Origin: Zobellella taiwanensis
GTDB lineage: Bacteria; Pseudomonadota; Gammaproteobacteria; Enterobacterales; Aeromonadaceae
Assembly: GCF_003012795.1 (NCBI RefSeq)
Contig: NZ_PXYH01000012.1
Location: 38,958 to 102,957, forward strand
Length of the DNA stretch: 64,000 nucleotides
Direction of reading: 5' to 3'
Below are positions 9,709 to 23,291 of the stretch, piece after piece. The notes under the pieces were generated by a model, which worked only from the letters and a program-made list of their open reading frames with translations, did no database searches and was not told where the DNA came from. Made by a program: the position numbers and the translations under genes. Every line of letters starts with the position of its first letter. Position 1 is the stretch's first letter.

Positions 9709-9784
9709 ATGTGTAAGGGTTTGACAAAAAATTAACACTCCCTAGGCTGAGAGGTCAGACCTCAAACCACAAGGAGAGTAACCG

Positions 9785-10330
9785 ATGAAAACATGGATGC
9801 TGCTGGCCTGCCTGCCCTTTATGGCCTCGGCCCACAACCTGCAGCTCGAGCAGCCTTTGCCTCCGGTCAGCGTCGGCGACCGGGGCGAACTGGTGCTAGA
9901 GCAGGATCGCCTCACCACCCGCAGTTGGGGCGTGGATACCCTGCCGGGCAAGGTACGGATACTCCAGCATATCGCCGGGCGCGGCAGCGCCAAGGCGCTG
10001 AATGCGCCGCTGATCGAGGCGATCAAGGCCGCCGGACTGCCCCGGGATCGTTACCAGACGGTGACCATCATCAACCTGGACGACGCCGTCTTCGGCACCT
10101 CCGCCTTAGTGCGCAGCAGCGCCGAAAGCAGTAAACGGGAATATCCCTGGTCGTCGATCGTGCTGGATGAACAGGGCCGGGTGGCTCAGAGCTGGCAACT
10201 GAGGTCCAATGGCTCCGCCATAGTGGCGCTCGACCGTCAGGGCCGGGTAATGTTCGTCAAGGAAGGGGCGCTGGATACTGCGGAAATCAGGGACCTGATG
10301 CAACGGCTCAGGACGGCGCTGAACAACTGA
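9785..10330 (+). CDS. ytfJ: YtfJ family periplasmic protein
   Basis: This 181-aa protein begins with a short Sec signal, MKTWMLLACLPFMASAHN, with likely cleavage after Ala-Ser-Ala. The rest resembles the YtfJ family, a thioredoxin-like fold lacking the CxxC active site: ILQHIAGRGSAKALNAPLIEAI, VTIINLDDAVFGT and YPWSSIVLDEQG. Its role is not established. It has its own upstream region after the ppa terminator, an AAGGAGA ribosome site and a terminator downstream. Confidence 0.85.
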   Translation: MKTWMLLACLPFMASAHNLQLEQPLPPVSVGDRGELVLEQDRLTTRSWGVDTLPGKVRILQHIAGRGSAKALNAPLIEAIKAAGLPRDRYQTVTIINLDDAVFGTSALVRSSAESSKREYPWSSIVLDEQGRVAQSWQLRSNGSAIVALDRQGRVMFVKEGALDTAEIRDLMQRLRTALNN

Positions 10331-10335
10331 CAGAC

Positions 10336-10361
10336 AAGGCCCTCGACGGGCCTTATCTTTT
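10336..10361 (+). terminator. Terminator after ytfJ
   Basis: AAGGCCC-tcgac-GGGCCTT is followed by ATCTTTT, 6 bp past the ytfJ stop. Confidence 0.8.
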
Positions 10362-10369
10362 GTGACCGG

Positions 10370-10459
10370 TTACTCTATCATGGTGGCCAGGATCCCGAGG
10401 CTTGAGACATAGCCGACAAACAGAAGCAACCAGGTCATCCTGGACCTACCTTTCTGCAT
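10370..10459 (-). CDS. Candidate 29-aa single-pass membrane protein
   Basis: On the minus strand a 29-codon frame reads MQKGRSRMTWL, then a hydrophobic stretch (LLFVGYVSSLGILATM), ending Ile-Glu and TAA. It has a basic N-terminal region, one predicted membrane helix of about 18 residues and a good ribosome site (AAAAGGAG, 7 nt before ATG). By the positive-inside rule the N-terminus would face the cytoplasm. I do not recognise it. The architecture resembles known bacterial small inner-membrane proteins. It is convergent with ytfJ and divergent from the next gene. Evidence is limited to architecture and ribosome site. Confidence 0.45.
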   Translation of the reverse strand: MQKGRSRMTWLLLFVGYVSSLGILATMIE

Positions 10460-10533
10460 CCGGTGCTCCTTTTAAAACTTGCAGCCGAATTTTAACATGG
10501 CGAAAACATCGTTAACAACCAAAGCCGACACCG

Positions 10534-11346
10534 ATGGCCCAGAAATCCCTGTCAGTGGATCACAAAATCAGAAACAGCAGGACACTGCTGTTACAACTGG
10601 CCGAGCAACGCGGCCTGGCCGGGCTGCTGCATGGTGACTCGCCCCAGAGTTTCGGCACCCGCTATGAAGTGCGCCGGCAGCTGGAAGCCGCTGCCCGGCA
10701 AAAGAACCTAGAAACCATCGTCAGCCTGGCCAGTCAGCAGTGCGGCACCGACGTTGGCAGCGAGCCGGATCCGGACTGGCTGAGCCATTTCCTGGCGTTG
10801 GCAGAAAATATCCGCCATCCGGCCATGCAGCAGTTCTGGGCCAGCATTCTCAGCCAGGAAATCAGCCGGCCGGGGCGCTGCTCGGTGCAGGCGCTCAACT
10901 GTCTCACCCAGATGACCCAAAAAGATGCCCTGCTGCTGCAAAAGGCCAGCGCGCTCGGCTGCCATTTCGGCGACGATAACCTGAGGCTCATTTTCGGTTA
11001 CCGGCAAAAAGCGCTGCTGCAGGGGCTGCGCCAGCAAAAAATCAACCTGGGGAAATACCGGTTGCCCTATGCCGGCCTGATGCAGTTGTTTGAGCTTGGT
11101 CTGCTGCATCAGACCGAGCTGGAATCGGGGGAACTGACGACACTGCCGCCCTTGAAGCTGGTACTGGGCCAGCACCGTCTGTTGCTGGACCCCTACCGCA
11201 AGGGGGTCCGGCTGCTGTATTACCGCTTCACCGCTACCGGCAACGAGCTTGCCGCCCTGATGACGGAACCGGCGCCGGCCGACTATCTCAGGGAGCTGGC
11301 CGATTTACTGTCTCCCCTGGGCCGGCTGGAGCAGACAGCCGGCTAG
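10534..11346 (+). CDS. Conserved hypothetical protein, TIGR03899-like
   Basis: A 270-aa soluble protein without signal peptide or membrane segments. The central part (LAENIRHPAMQQFWASILSQEISRPG, then LTQMTQKDALLLQKAS) resembles a protein family of limited distribution in Vibrio and Shewanella relatives (TIGR03899, from memory). No function is known. The Shine-Dalgarno before ATG 10534 is weak. The 3' end overlaps the convergent cysG stop by 4 bp, with no terminator in between, so antisense transcripts are likely. Confidence 0.65.
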   Translation: MAQKSLSVDHKIRNSRTLLLQLAEQRGLAGLLHGDSPQSFGTRYEVRRQLEAAARQKNLETIVSLASQQCGTDVGSEPDPDWLSHFLALAENIRHPAMQQFWASILSQEISRPGRCSVQALNCLTQMTQKDALLLQKASALGCHFGDDNLRLIFGYRQKALLQGLRQQKINLGKYRLPYAGLMQLFELGLLHQTELESGELTTLPPLKLVLGQHRLLLDPYRKGVRLLYYRFTATGNELAALMTEPAPADYLRELADLLSPLGRLEQTAG

Positions 11347-12743
11347 CCGCAGCAGCGCGCCATCACGTCGGTCGACTCGACGGCGCCGCCGAACCAGGCC
11401 AGGCTGTCCGCCAACGACGCCACCGAACCGATCACCATCAGCGCCGGGCTGGCCACCTGCCCGGCCAGCTCGGCCAGTTCCCGCAACTCGCCCCGCACCA
11501 CTTTTTGCTGGGCCGTGGTGCCTCGCTCGATCAGCGCGACCGGAGTATCGGGGCTCAGGCCATGTTCCAGCAACCGCTGCCGGATATGTGCCGAACGCAT
11601 CAGTCCCATGTAAATGACCAGGGTCTGCCGCCCCCGGGCCAGGGAGGCCCAGTCCGGCTCCTCGCCGTCCTGCTTGCAGTGGCCGGTAATAAAGACCGCG
11701 CTCTGGGCGTGGTCCCTGTGGGTCAGGGGAATGCCGGCATAGGCGGTGGCGCCGGCGGCGGCGGTGATGCCGGGCACCACCTGGTAACGGATGCCGGCGG
11801 CCTTCAGGCTCTGCAGTTCCTCGGCGCCGCGACCGAACATAAAGGGATCGCCCCCCTTGAGCCGCACTACCCGCTTGCCGGCCAGGGCCTGCTCCACCAG
11901 CAGTTGGTTGATCTGCTCCTGGGGCACACTGTGGTGGCCCGCCTTCTTGCCCACGGCGATCCGCTCGGCCTCGGGACGGATCAGCGCCAGTATTTCCTCG
12001 GACACCAGTTGATCGAACAGCACTACCTCGGCCTTCTGCAGTTCGTTCAGCGCCTTGACGGTAAGCAGATCCGGATCGCCAGGCCCCGCCCCCACCAGTA
12101 TCACCTCGCCCCGGGAAGGTTGCTGCATTTCCCGCCGCAGCCAGGCCTCGGCCCCGGGTTCGTCCTGTTGCTGCAGCAGGGCGGTGAGGGCCGGCTGGTC
12201 CTGCACCCGGGCCCAGAACCGGCGCCGCTCGGCGGGGCTGGCAAAGGCCTGCCGTGCCTGCCGGCGCAGACGACCCGCCACCCGGGCCAGGGCGCCCCAG
12301 TGGCGGGGCAACAGGGCATCCAGCCGGGCCCGCAACAAGCGGGCCAGCCAGGGAGCGCAGCCACCGGTGCTGAAGGCGACTTGCAGGGGAAAGCGTTCCA
12401 CTATGGAGGGGAAGATAACCGCCGAACGTTTGCTGTCGTCAGCCTTGTTGACCAGGATGCCGCGCCGGTTGGCAAGCTGATAGACCCGGGCATTGACCTC
12501 GGCGCTGTCGGTGGCCGCCACCACCAGGAAGATGCCATCCAGGTGCGCTTCGGCGAAGGGCTCGGCCCGCCAGTCGAAGCGTTCACGCAGGCCGGCCAGC
12601 TCCTCGCCCAGGGTGGGCGACACCACCGTCAGCCGGGCGCCCCGTGCCAGCAGCAGGCGGGCCTTGCGGGCCGCCACGGCACCACCGCCGACAATCAGGC
12701 AGGGACGATGTTGGATACTGATGAAAAGAGGCAGGTGTTCCAT
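11343..12743 (-). CDS. cysG: Siroheme synthase (trifunctional CysG)
   Basis: CysG turns uroporphyrinogen III into siroheme, the cofactor of sulfite reductase CysI. The N-terminal half (about 1-205) is the dehydrogenase/ferrochelatase with the NAD-binding motif IVGGGAVAARKARLLL. The C-terminal half (about 215-450) is the methyltransferase with VGAGPGDPDLLTVKAL, RLKGGDPFMFGRG and GITAAAGATAYAGIPLTHRD. Length is 466 aa, against 457 in E. coli. It is the last gene of the minus-strand sulfur cluster, after a 92-bp AT-rich gap that may hold a local promoter. Confidence 0.97.
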   Translation of the reverse strand: MEHLPLFISIQHRPCLIVGGGAVAARKARLLLARGARLTVVSPTLGEELAGLRERFDWRAEPFAEAHLDGIFLVVAATDSAEVNARVYQLANRRGILVNKADDSKRSAVIFPSIVERFPLQVAFSTGGCAPWLARLLRARLDALLPRHWGALARVAGRLRRQARQAFASPAERRRFWARVQDQPALTALLQQQDEPGAEAWLRREMQQPSRGEVILVGAGPGDPDLLTVKALNELQKAEVVLFDQLVSEEILALIRPEAERIAVGKKAGHHSVPQEQINQLLVEQALAGKRVVRLKGGDPFMFGRGAEELQSLKAAGIRYQVVPGITAAAGATAYAGIPLTHRDHAQSAVFITGHCKQDGEEPDWASLARGRQTLVIYMGLMRSAHIRQRLLEHGLSPDTPVALIERGTTAQQKVVRGELRELAELAGQVASPALMVIGSVASLADSLAWFGGAVESTDVMARCCG

Positions 12744-12835
12744 GGCCGGTTCCGCTGGTTCGCTGAGATAGACCGACTATAGACAGGAATTGTTATCCCA
12801 CAAAATACTAAAAAATAATTTTTTATGCCTTTAGG

Positions 12836-13237
12836 TTATTTCATAAGGGCACACAGCAGATCCTTCCAGGACAACACCCCAAGCAGTTGCTGGCGATCCA
12901 CCACCGGCAGGCAGCTGATGTTGCGCTCCAGCATCAGGCTGGCCGCCGCCGCCAGGCTGGCATCGGCGGCAATGGTCACGGGATCGCGGCTCATCACCTG
13001 ATGGGCGCGCCGCTGCAGGGTTTCCCGATCCCGCTCCAGCTCGGCATCGGTGGCCAGGTAGGGGCTGAGCGCCCGGTACATGTCCGCATGGGTAATCACA
13101 CCGCACAACCGGTCTTCGTCATCCACCACCAGCAGGTGTCGAAAGGGCGCCTGGTCGAAAATATCGCGTACCAGCGCCAGCCGGTCGTCCTGCTGAACGG
13201 TGGCGATACGCCGGGTCATGATGTCCTGTACCTGCAT
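12836..13237 (-). CDS. Stand-alone CBS-pair protein in the sulfur cluster
   Basis: A 133-aa cytoplasmic protein made of two CBS motifs, about residues 1-60 (MTRRIATVQQDDRL...LLVVDDEDRLCGVIT) and 75-131 (MSRDPVTIAADASL...CLPVVDRQQLLGVLS). CBS pairs bind adenosyl ligands such as AMP, ATP or SAM. It has a strong AGGAGG ribosome site and lies 27 bp after cysH, in the same orientation as cysJIH and cysG. A sensor role for adenylated sulfur compounds or SAM is suggested only by position. No effector domain is attached. Confidence 0.85.
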   Translation of the reverse strand: MQVQDIMTRRIATVQQDDRLALVRDIFDQAPFRHLLVVDDEDRLCGVITHADMYRALSPYLATDAELERDRETLQRRAHQVMSRDPVTIAADASLAAAASLMLERNISCLPVVDRQQLLGVLSWKDLLCALMK

Positions 13238-13264
13238 CGAACCTCCTTGCCCGGAGCCGCAGGC

Positions 13265-14032
13265 TCAGATACCGCTGCCGTCGGATTCCGGTATTTCGTG
13301 AAGACCGCATTCCCGCTTCATGCCGAAGAAACGGGTATCCGCCTCGCTCATGCCCGGCTCCCACCTGACGGTGGTGTGAACATCGCCGATCGAGACATAA
13401 CCCTGCTCCCACAGCGGATGGTAGGGAAGGTCGAATTCCTTCAGGTAATAATGCACATCTTTGTTGCTCCAGTCGATGATCGGCAGGAACTTGAACAGAC
13501 CATTCTGAATCCCGAGCACCTGCAGTCCTTCCCGGGTATCGGACTGGCTGCGGCGCAGGCCGGAAAACCAGGTGCTGGCCTTGAGCTCGCGCAGGGCCCG
13601 CTGCATGGGCTCTACTTTGTTAAGCTGGTTGTAGCGGCTGATGCCCTCCACCCCCTGCTCCCACAGCTTGCCGAAGCGGGCCTCCTGCCAGGCGGCAGAA
13701 GTCCGGGCCCGATAGACCTTGAGATTGAGGCCAAGCCGATCGGTCAGCTCGTCGATAAAACGGTAGGTTTCGGGAAAAAGATAGCCAGTATCGGTAAGAA
13801 TAACGGGGGTATCCGGCTTTTCCCGGGTCACCAGGTGCAGCATCACCGCCGCCTGGATACCGAAGCTGGAGGAGAGCACATGCTCTCCTTCCAGGGTTTC
13901 CAGTGCCCAGCGCACCCGCTCGGGGGCGCTCATGGCCGCCAGCTCGCGGTTAAGCGAGGCCAGGGCCTGGGCCTGGTCGGCCCGGGACAGCTCATTCAGC
14001 TCTTCCAGGCTGGGCAACAGGCTATACGGCAT
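13265..14032 (-). CDS. cysH: Phosphoadenosine phosphosulfate (PAPS) reductase
   Basis: CysH reduces PAPS to sulfite with thioredoxin. The 255-aa protein shows the PP-loop-like region [31 protein letters not shown], and the C-terminal catalytic ECGLH at about residues 244-248. The extra cysteine pairs of iron-sulfur APS reductases are absent, which supports the PAPS-type enzyme. Its start overlaps the cysI stop by 11 bp, placing it in a cysJ-cysI-cysH operon. Confidence 0.96.
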   Translation of the reverse strand: MPYSLLPSLEELNELSRADQAQALASLNRELAAMSAPERVRWALETLEGEHVLSSSFGIQAAVMLHLVTREKPDTPVILTDTGYLFPETYRFIDELTDRLGLNLKVYRARTSAAWQEARFGKLWEQGVEGISRYNQLNKVEPMQRALRELKASTWFSGLRRSQSDTREGLQVLGIQNGLFKFLPIIDWSNKDVHYYLKEFDLPYHPLWEQGYVSIGDVHTTVRWEPGMSEADTRFFGMKRECGLHEIPESDGSGI

Positions 14033-15713
14033 AGAAGTCCCTCGCGGAGTCCACCACCGGCGCTATGATGCCGGCCCGGATCACAAAGTCACCGAAACCC
14101 TCGCCCGCTTCCCGCTCCTGGGCCCAGCGGCCCACCAGGGCGTCGATATCCTCGAGGATCTGGCGGTCGGTGATGTTTTCCTTGTACATGCGCGGAATGC
14201 GGGTCCCTTCCCGGTTGCCGCCCAGGTGCAGGTTGTAGCGCCCGGGCGCCTTGCCCACCAGGCCGATTTCGGCCAGCATGGCGCGGCCGCAGCCGTTGGG
14301 GCAGCCGGTGACCCGGAAGATGATGCTGTCGTCGGTCACCCCGTGTTTGGCCAGCACGCCCTCGATTTCGGTGACGAACTCCGGCAGGAAACGCTCGGCC
14401 TCGGCCATCGCCAGCGGGCAGGTGGGCAGGGCCACGCAGGCCATGGAGTTCTTGCGCTGCTCGGACACGCTGTCGTCGATCAGGCCATGGGCCAGGGCCA
14501 GCTTCTCGATCTTGGCCTTGTCCTTCTTGGGCACGCCGGCGATGATCAGGTTCTGGTTGGCGGTCAGGCGGAAGTCGCCCTTGTGTATCTTGGCGATCTC
14601 GCGCAGGCCGGTCTTGAGCGGCTTGCCGGGGAAGTCCAGGATACGGCCGTTCTCGATAAACAGGGTCAGGTGCTGCTTGCCGTCGATGCCGTCCACCCAG
14701 CCGAAACGGTCGCCGCGGCCGGTAAATTCATAGGGGCGGCTCTCGGCGAACTGGATGCCGGCCCGCTTCTCCACCTCGGCCTTGAACACCTCCACGCCCA
14801 CCCGCTCCAGGGTGTACTTGGTCTTGGCGTTCTTGCGCTCGACCCGGTTGCCCATGTCACGCTGGGTGGTGACCACGGCTTCCGCCACCGCCAGGGTGTG
14901 GGACAACGGGATAAAGCCGAAGTCGGTGGCCTTGCGCGGATAGGTGGCGGTGTCGCCGTGGGTCATGGCCAGGCCGCCGCCCACCAGCACGTTGAAGCCC
15001 ACCAGCTTGCTGTTGTCGGCGATGGCCACGAAGTTCAGATCATTGGCGTGCACGTCCACGTCGTTCTGGGGCGGGATCACTACCGTGGTCTTGAACTTGC
15101 GCGGCAGGTAGGTGGAACCCAGGATCGGCTCCTGGTCCGGCGTGTCCAGGCGCTCGCCGTCCAGCCAGACTTCCAGGTAGGCCCGGGTCTTGGGCAGCAG
15201 GTGCTCGGAGATCTTTTTGGCCCAGTCGTAGGCTTCCTGGTGCAGCTCGGATTCCACCGGGTTGCTGGTGCACAGCACGTTGCGGTTGACGTCGCCGGCG
15301 GTGGCGATGGAGTCGATGCCGGTGCTGTTCAGGGTCTGGTGCATGTGCTTGATGTCGCGCTTGAGCACCCCGTGGAACTGGAAGGTCTGGCGGGTGGTCA
15401 GGCGGATGCTGCCGTACATGGTGCTTTCTTCCGCGAACTTGTCGATCACCAGCCACTGCTTGGGGGTGATGATGCCGCCGGGCAGGCGGGCGCGCAGCAT
15501 GACGTTGTGCAGCGGCTCCAGCTTCTGGGCGGTGCGCTCGTTGCGGATGTCGCGGTCGTCCTGCTGGTACATGCCGTGGAAGCGGATCAGCATGAAGTTG
15601 TCGCCGTTGAAGCCGCCGGTCAGTTCGTCCTGCAGATCCTGGGTGATGGTGCCGCGCAGAAAATTGCTCTGCCCCTTGAGGCGTTCGTTATCGGACAGTT
15701 TTTGTTCGCTCAT
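14022..15713 (-). CDS. cysI: Sulfite reductase hemoprotein (beta) subunit
   Basis: CysI carries siroheme and a 4Fe-4S cluster and reduces sulfite to sulfide with electrons from CysJ. The start [21 protein letters not shown] at 15713 gives 563 aa; open frame upstream is not homologous. Cluster cysteines appear in [17 protein letters not shown] and TGCPNGCGR. The siroheme-contacting [12 protein letters not shown] and LCTSNP segments are present. It lies 1 bp after the cysJ stop. Confidence 0.97.
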   Translation of the reverse strand: MSEQKLSDNERLKGQSNFLRGTITQDLQDELTGGFNGDNFMLIRFHGMYQQDDRDIRNERTAQKLEPLHNVMLRARLPGGIITPKQWLVIDKFAEESTMYGSIRLTTRQTFQFHGVLKRDIKHMHQTLNSTGIDSIATAGDVNRNVLCTSNPVESELHQEAYDWAKKISEHLLPKTRAYLEVWLDGERLDTPDQEPILGSTYLPRKFKTTVVIPPQNDVDVHANDLNFVAIADNSKLVGFNVLVGGGLAMTHGDTATYPRKATDFGFIPLSHTLAVAEAVVTTQRDMGNRVERKNAKTKYTLERVGVEVFKAEVEKRAGIQFAESRPYEFTGRGDRFGWVDGIDGKQHLTLFIENGRILDFPGKPLKTGLREIAKIHKGDFRLTANQNLIIAGVPKKDKAKIEKLALAHGLIDDSVSEQRKNSMACVALPTCPLAMAEAERFLPEFVTEIEGVLAKHGVTDDSIIFRVTGCPNGCGRAMLAEIGLVGKAPGRYNLHLGGNREGTRIPRMYKENITDRQILEDIDALVGRWAQEREAGEGFGDFVIRAGIIAPVVDSARDFYAV

Positions 15714-15714
15714 C

Positions 15715-17514
15715 TTAGTAAACATCCCTTTGGTAACGCTTGGCGCTGCGCAGCGCATCAACATATTCTTCGGCCTGCTCACGGCTCTTGTTGCCATGCT
15801 CGGCCACCAGCTCGATCAGGGCCTCGTGCACGTCCTTGGCCATCTTGTTGGCATCGCCGCAGACGTAAAAATGGGCGCCCTGCTCCAGCCAGGCATAGAC
15901 CTCGGCACCCTGCTGCCGGAGCTTGTGCTGTACATACACCTTGTCGGCCTGATCCCGGCTGAACGCCAGGGAGATCCGGCTCAGCAGGCCGGACTTGACG
16001 TAGCGCTGCCACTCCAACTGGTAGAGGAAGTCCTGGGTGAAGTGGGGATTGCCGAAGAACAGCCAGTTCTTGCCCTCGGCATCCCGCGCTTCCCGCTCCT
16101 GCATAAAGGCGCGGAAGGGGGCGATGCCGGTGCCTGGCCCCACCATGATCACCGGGGTGTTGTCGTCGGCGGGCAGGCGGAAGTTGTCGTTGTGCTCCAC
16201 GAACACCCGCACCTGGCCGCCCTCGGCCAGCCGGTCGGCCAGGAAGGAGGAAGCACCGCCGGCGCGGGGCTCGCCCTTGTTGTCGTAGCGCACCACACCC
16301 ACGGTCAGGTGCACTTCTTCCTCCACCTCGGCCTGGGCGGAGGCGATGGAGTAAAGCCGCGGCGTCAGTCGGCGCAGGACGCCCTGCAGTTGCTCTGCGG
16401 TGAGTTTGGTTTTCTTCTCCCGAACGATGTCCAGGATCTGGTGGCCGGCGCAGTACTCGCGCAGGGCAGCCTTGTCCTCCACCAGCTTTTGCAGCTTCTT
16501 GGCACCGGACAGTTCGGCATAGGCCTGCACGAAGCCGGCATAGCCCTGGGTCAGCTCATAGTGGTGGATCAGCGCCTCGCGGATGGAGAGCAACTCATCG
16601 TCCACCTTGACCTTGGCGTCGGCGGCCACGCCCACTTGGGCCAGCAGGGCATCCACCAGGGCCTCGTCGTTGCTGAACCAGACCCCCAGGGCGTCACCGG
16701 GCTGATAGGTCAGGCCGGAGCCTTCCAGGGAGATCTCGATATGGCGGATATCCTTGTCGGAGTCCCGGCCGGTGATTTTCTGGTTGGTGACCAGCTCGGC
16801 GGCGAAGGGATGCTTTTTGGTGTAGAGGCTGGCCACGCCCTGGGTGGCGACGGCCGGAAGCGCCTGGTTGGCGGCCTCCACTTGCAAGGCGTCCTTCAGC
16901 AGGCCCAGGGCCGACTTGCTCCAGCCTTCGGCGGCGCCTTCGTAGTCCACGTCGCAGTCGATGCGCTCCAGCAGACGGGTGGCACCGGCCTTGGCCAGGT
17001 AGTCGTCGAAGTCCTTACCGGTCTGGCAGAAGAATTCGTAGGACGAATCCCCCAGCGCCAGTATGCCGTAGTGCAGGCCTTCAAGCTTGCCGACCTTGCC
17101 GGTTTTCAGCTGTTTGTGGAATTCAATGGCATCATCGGGCGGCTCACCCTCGCCGTTGGTGCTGGTAACGATCAGCACATGGGTTTCTTTCTTGAGCTGC
17201 TTGACCTTGTAATCGGCCACATTGAACAGCTCTGCCGCAACCCCGGCGGCGTCGGCCTGGGCCTTGAGCGTCTCGGCCACCCCCTTGGCGTTGCCGGTCT
17301 GGGAGGCATAGAGGATGGTCAGCTTGCCGGACGGCTGGACGGCGGCGCTGGCTGCAGCCAGCGGCACACCCTGGGCCTGCTGGCTGATACCGTAGAAATA
17401 ACCGCTGACCCAGGCCAGCTGGGTGGCACTCAGCTCGGCAGCCACCTGAGTGAGCTTATGGACTTGTTGTTCATTGAGCGGGCTGGCGGCCGCCGCGAGT
17501 TCCTTTAAAAGCAT
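15715..17514 (-). CDS. cysJ: Sulfite reductase flavoprotein (alpha) subunit
   Basis: CysJ passes electrons from NADPH through FAD and FMN to CysI. Domains in order are the flavodoxin-like FMN domain ([33 protein letters not shown]), the FAD domain (RLYSIASA) and the NADPH domain ([18 protein letters not shown]). I chose ATG at 17514, which has GGAAG upstream and gives 599 aa, the E. coli length. GTG at 17529 is possible but would lie at the predicted transcript start. Confidence 0.96.
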   Translation of the reverse strand: MLLKELAAAASPLNEQQVHKLTQVAAELSATQLAWVSGYFYGISQQAQGVPLAAASAAVQPSGKLTILYASQTGNAKGVAETLKAQADAAGVAAELFNVADYKVKQLKKETHVLIVTSTNGEGEPPDDAIEFHKQLKTGKVGKLEGLHYGILALGDSSYEFFCQTGKDFDDYLAKAGATRLLERIDCDVDYEGAAEGWSKSALGLLKDALQVEAANQALPAVATQGVASLYTKKHPFAAELVTNQKITGRDSDKDIRHIEISLEGSGLTYQPGDALGVWFSNDEALVDALLAQVGVAADAKVKVDDELLSIREALIHHYELTQGYAGFVQAYAELSGAKKLQKLVEDKAALREYCAGHQILDIVREKKTKLTAEQLQGVLRRLTPRLYSIASAQAEVEEEVHLTVGVVRYDNKGEPRAGGASSFLADRLAEGGQVRVFVEHNDNFRLPADDNTPVIMVGPGTGIAPFRAFMQEREARDAEGKNWLFFGNPHFTQDFLYQLEWQRYVKSGLLSRISLAFSRDQADKVYVQHKLRQQGAEVYAWLEQGAHFYVCGDANKMAKDVHEALIELVAEHGNKSREQAEEYVDALRSAKRYQRDVY

Positions 17515-17534
17515 GACATTGACTTCCACTTTTC

Positions 17535-17563
17535 CAGATAAGGGATAGCTTATGCCAGGTCAA
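17535..17563 (-). promoter_or_regulatory. Possible cysJIH promoter
   Basis: On the minus strand TTGACC (17558-17563) and TATCTG (17535-17540) are 17 bp apart, just upstream of cysJ. An AT-rich tract around 17570-17610 lies where the activator CysB usually binds. The -10 is weak, as expected for an activated promoter. The match is by eye. Confidence 0.4.
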
Positions 17564-17639
17564 CGAACAACAATAAAGAATAAAAGATGATTTTTTATAT
17601 CATCTGGTAATAACGAGCCTGGCTCGCCGGCCCGCGTCC

Positions 17640-18092
17640 TTAATGGTGCTGGCCATGGGCCGCTTGTGCCTGGTGCCGGATATCCTTCACCGGCAAGGTC
17701 AGCTGTTCGGTGTCGCCGTTGTCCCAGCGCAGCTCCAGGCTGACCTCGTCGCCCTCCGCCAAGGGCTGCTTCACGCCCAGCAGCATGATATGCAGGCCAC
17801 CCGGTTGCAGGCTGACCGTTTCGCCCGCGGGCACGGCTATGCGTTCCACCTCCCGCATCTGCATCACGCCGTCCTGCTCCAGCACGGTGTGCAGCTCCAC
17901 TTTTTCCGCCTGGGGCGACAGGACGGCAACCAGGGCCCGTTCCTGCTCGCCGCTGTTCTGCAGCCGCATAAAGGCGGCGGTGTTAGGCCCCATGGGCGGA
18001 GTGGCCCTGACATAGCCTTCGCTGACGCCCACCTGTGCCCAGCCGGCGCCGCTTAACAAAACCAGGCCAAAGAAGTATCCGAGTTTTTTCAT
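17640..18092 (-). CDS. Periplasmic copper chaperone, PCuAC family
   Basis: A 150-aa protein starting MKKLGYFFGLVLLSGAGWAQ, a Sec signal with likely cleavage after GWA. The mature part is the PCuAC (DUF461) fold, with the Met/His copper-site pattern: MRLQNSG, VELHTV, MQMREVERI and GLHIMLLG. Such proteins deliver Cu(I) to cytochrome oxidase. The C-terminus is His-rich (HQAQAAHGQHH), possibly an added metal ligand. It precedes cysJ by 125 bp on the same strand, and no functional link is obvious. A long upstream frame extension is not real. Confidence 0.88.
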   Translation of the reverse strand: MKKLGYFFGLVLLSGAGWAQVGVSEGYVRATPPMGPNTAAFMRLQNSGEQERALVAVLSPQAEKVELHTVLEQDGVMQMREVERIAVPAGETVSLQPGGLHIMLLGVKQPLAEGDEVSLELRWDNGDTEQLTLPVKDIRHQAQAAHGQHH

Positions 18093-18176
18093 CTGTGATT
18101 TCCTTGTGCAGCATAGAGTCCAAAGCTTACCCCAAGGGGAAGGCTCAAACCATGATATAACGCATAAGGAGTCGTG

Positions 18177-18929
18177 ATGAACACAGTGCTCGGACACGAT
18201 GGCGGCGGAGTCCGCCAGATCCGCCTCAACCGCCCGGAAAAACGCAATGCCCTGGATCTCGCCCACTATCGTCGGCTTGGTGAGCAACTGCACGCCGCCA
18301 TCGGCGACCCCGAGGTCCGGGTTGTCGTCTTTGCTGCCGAAGGTCCCGACTTTTGCGCCGGCAACGATCTGGCCGATTTTCTCCAGGGCCCCGAACTCGG
18401 CCCCGGGCATCCCGTGGTCGAGCTGCTGCATGCGCTGGCGAGCTGCCCCAAGCCGCTGCTGGCCGGGGTACAGGGCAACGTGGTCGGCATTGGCGCCACC
18501 CTGCTGCTGCACATGGATCTGGTGCTGCTGGCCGAAGACGCCCGCCTCGCCTTCCCCTTTATCGACCTGGGGCTGGTACCGGAGTTCGCCTCCAGCCTGC
18601 TGCTGCCCCGACGTCTGGGCCATGTACGCGCCTGCCAGTTGCTGCTGCTGGGCGACCGCCTTGATGCCGCTACCGCCCTGGACTGGGGCCTGGCCAACCA
18701 GTTGGTGGCCACCACCGAGCTGCCGGCAAGGCTGGAGGAGACGGCGCGCCGGCTGGCGGCCAAACCCGCCGCCGCCCTGCTGGCCGGCAAGGCGCTGCTC
18801 AAGGCCCCGCTGCAGGCGCAACTGCACAACACCATCGACCGGGAAATCGAGGTATTCCGCCAGGCCCTGGCCGGTGACGAGGCCCGGGCGCGTATCGCCG
18901 CCCTGCTGGCTCGGATAGGCGAGCGCTGA
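18177..18929 (+). CDS. Enoyl-CoA hydratase/isomerase family protein
   Basis: A 250-aa crotonase-fold protein. Near the N-terminus is IRLNRPEKRNALD. The first oxyanion-hole segment FCAGNDLADF (about residue 60) and the second, GVQGNVVGIGATLLLHMDLVLLAEDA (about 98-123), are present. The second catalytic glutamate of true hydratases would fall in FIDLGLVPEFASS. The substrate cannot be told from sequence. ATG 18177 is preferred over GTG 18174 because AGGAG at 18167 sits 5 nt before it. It is divergent from the PCuAC gene and has no pathway partners nearby. Confidence 0.85.
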   Translation: MNTVLGHDGGGVRQIRLNRPEKRNALDLAHYRRLGEQLHAAIGDPEVRVVVFAAEGPDFCAGNDLADFLQGPELGPGHPVVELLHALASCPKPLLAGVQGNVVGIGATLLLHMDLVLLAEDARLAFPFIDLGLVPEFASSLLLPRRLGHVRACQLLLLGDRLDAATALDWGLANQLVATTELPARLEETARRLAAKPAAALLAGKALLKAPLQAQLHNTIDREIEVFRQALAGDEARARIAALLARIGER

Positions 18930-18939
18930 ACGGCGGACA

Positions 18940-18968
18940 TAAAAAAGGGCTCCCTTGCGGGAGCCCTT
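18940..18968. terminator. Bidirectional terminator between the crotonase gene and rpoC
   Basis: AAGGGCTCCC-ttgc-GGGAGCCCTT is preceded by a run of A, which is a run of T for rpoC on the minus strand. It serves as the end of the rpoBC operon. Confidence 0.85.
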
Positions 18969-18992
18969 GCCTTATCAGCGAGTCGAGACAGC

Positions 18993-23204
<4,212 letters not shown>

Positions 23205-23233
23205 GTTAGTCTCCTGTGAGGAGTTCTACCTGG

Positions 23234-23268
23234 GCGCCCCGCCCTTCCGAAGAATGAAGGGGCGCCAT
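23234..23268 (-). promoter_or_regulatory. Hairpin in the rpoB-rpoC intergenic region
   Basis: GGCGCCCC and GGGGCGCC can pair across a roughly 18-nt loop in the rpoBC spacer. There is no T run, so it is more likely an mRNA stability or processing element than a terminator. Confidence 0.4.
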
Positions 23269-23291
23269 TATTTCCGAGGCAGCCTGGTGCC

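Noticed and set aside
17640..18827. 395-codon minus-strand frame including the PCuAC gene
   Set aside because: Only the last 150 codons match PCuAC with its signal peptide; the upstream part is antisense to the enoyl-CoA hydratase gene.
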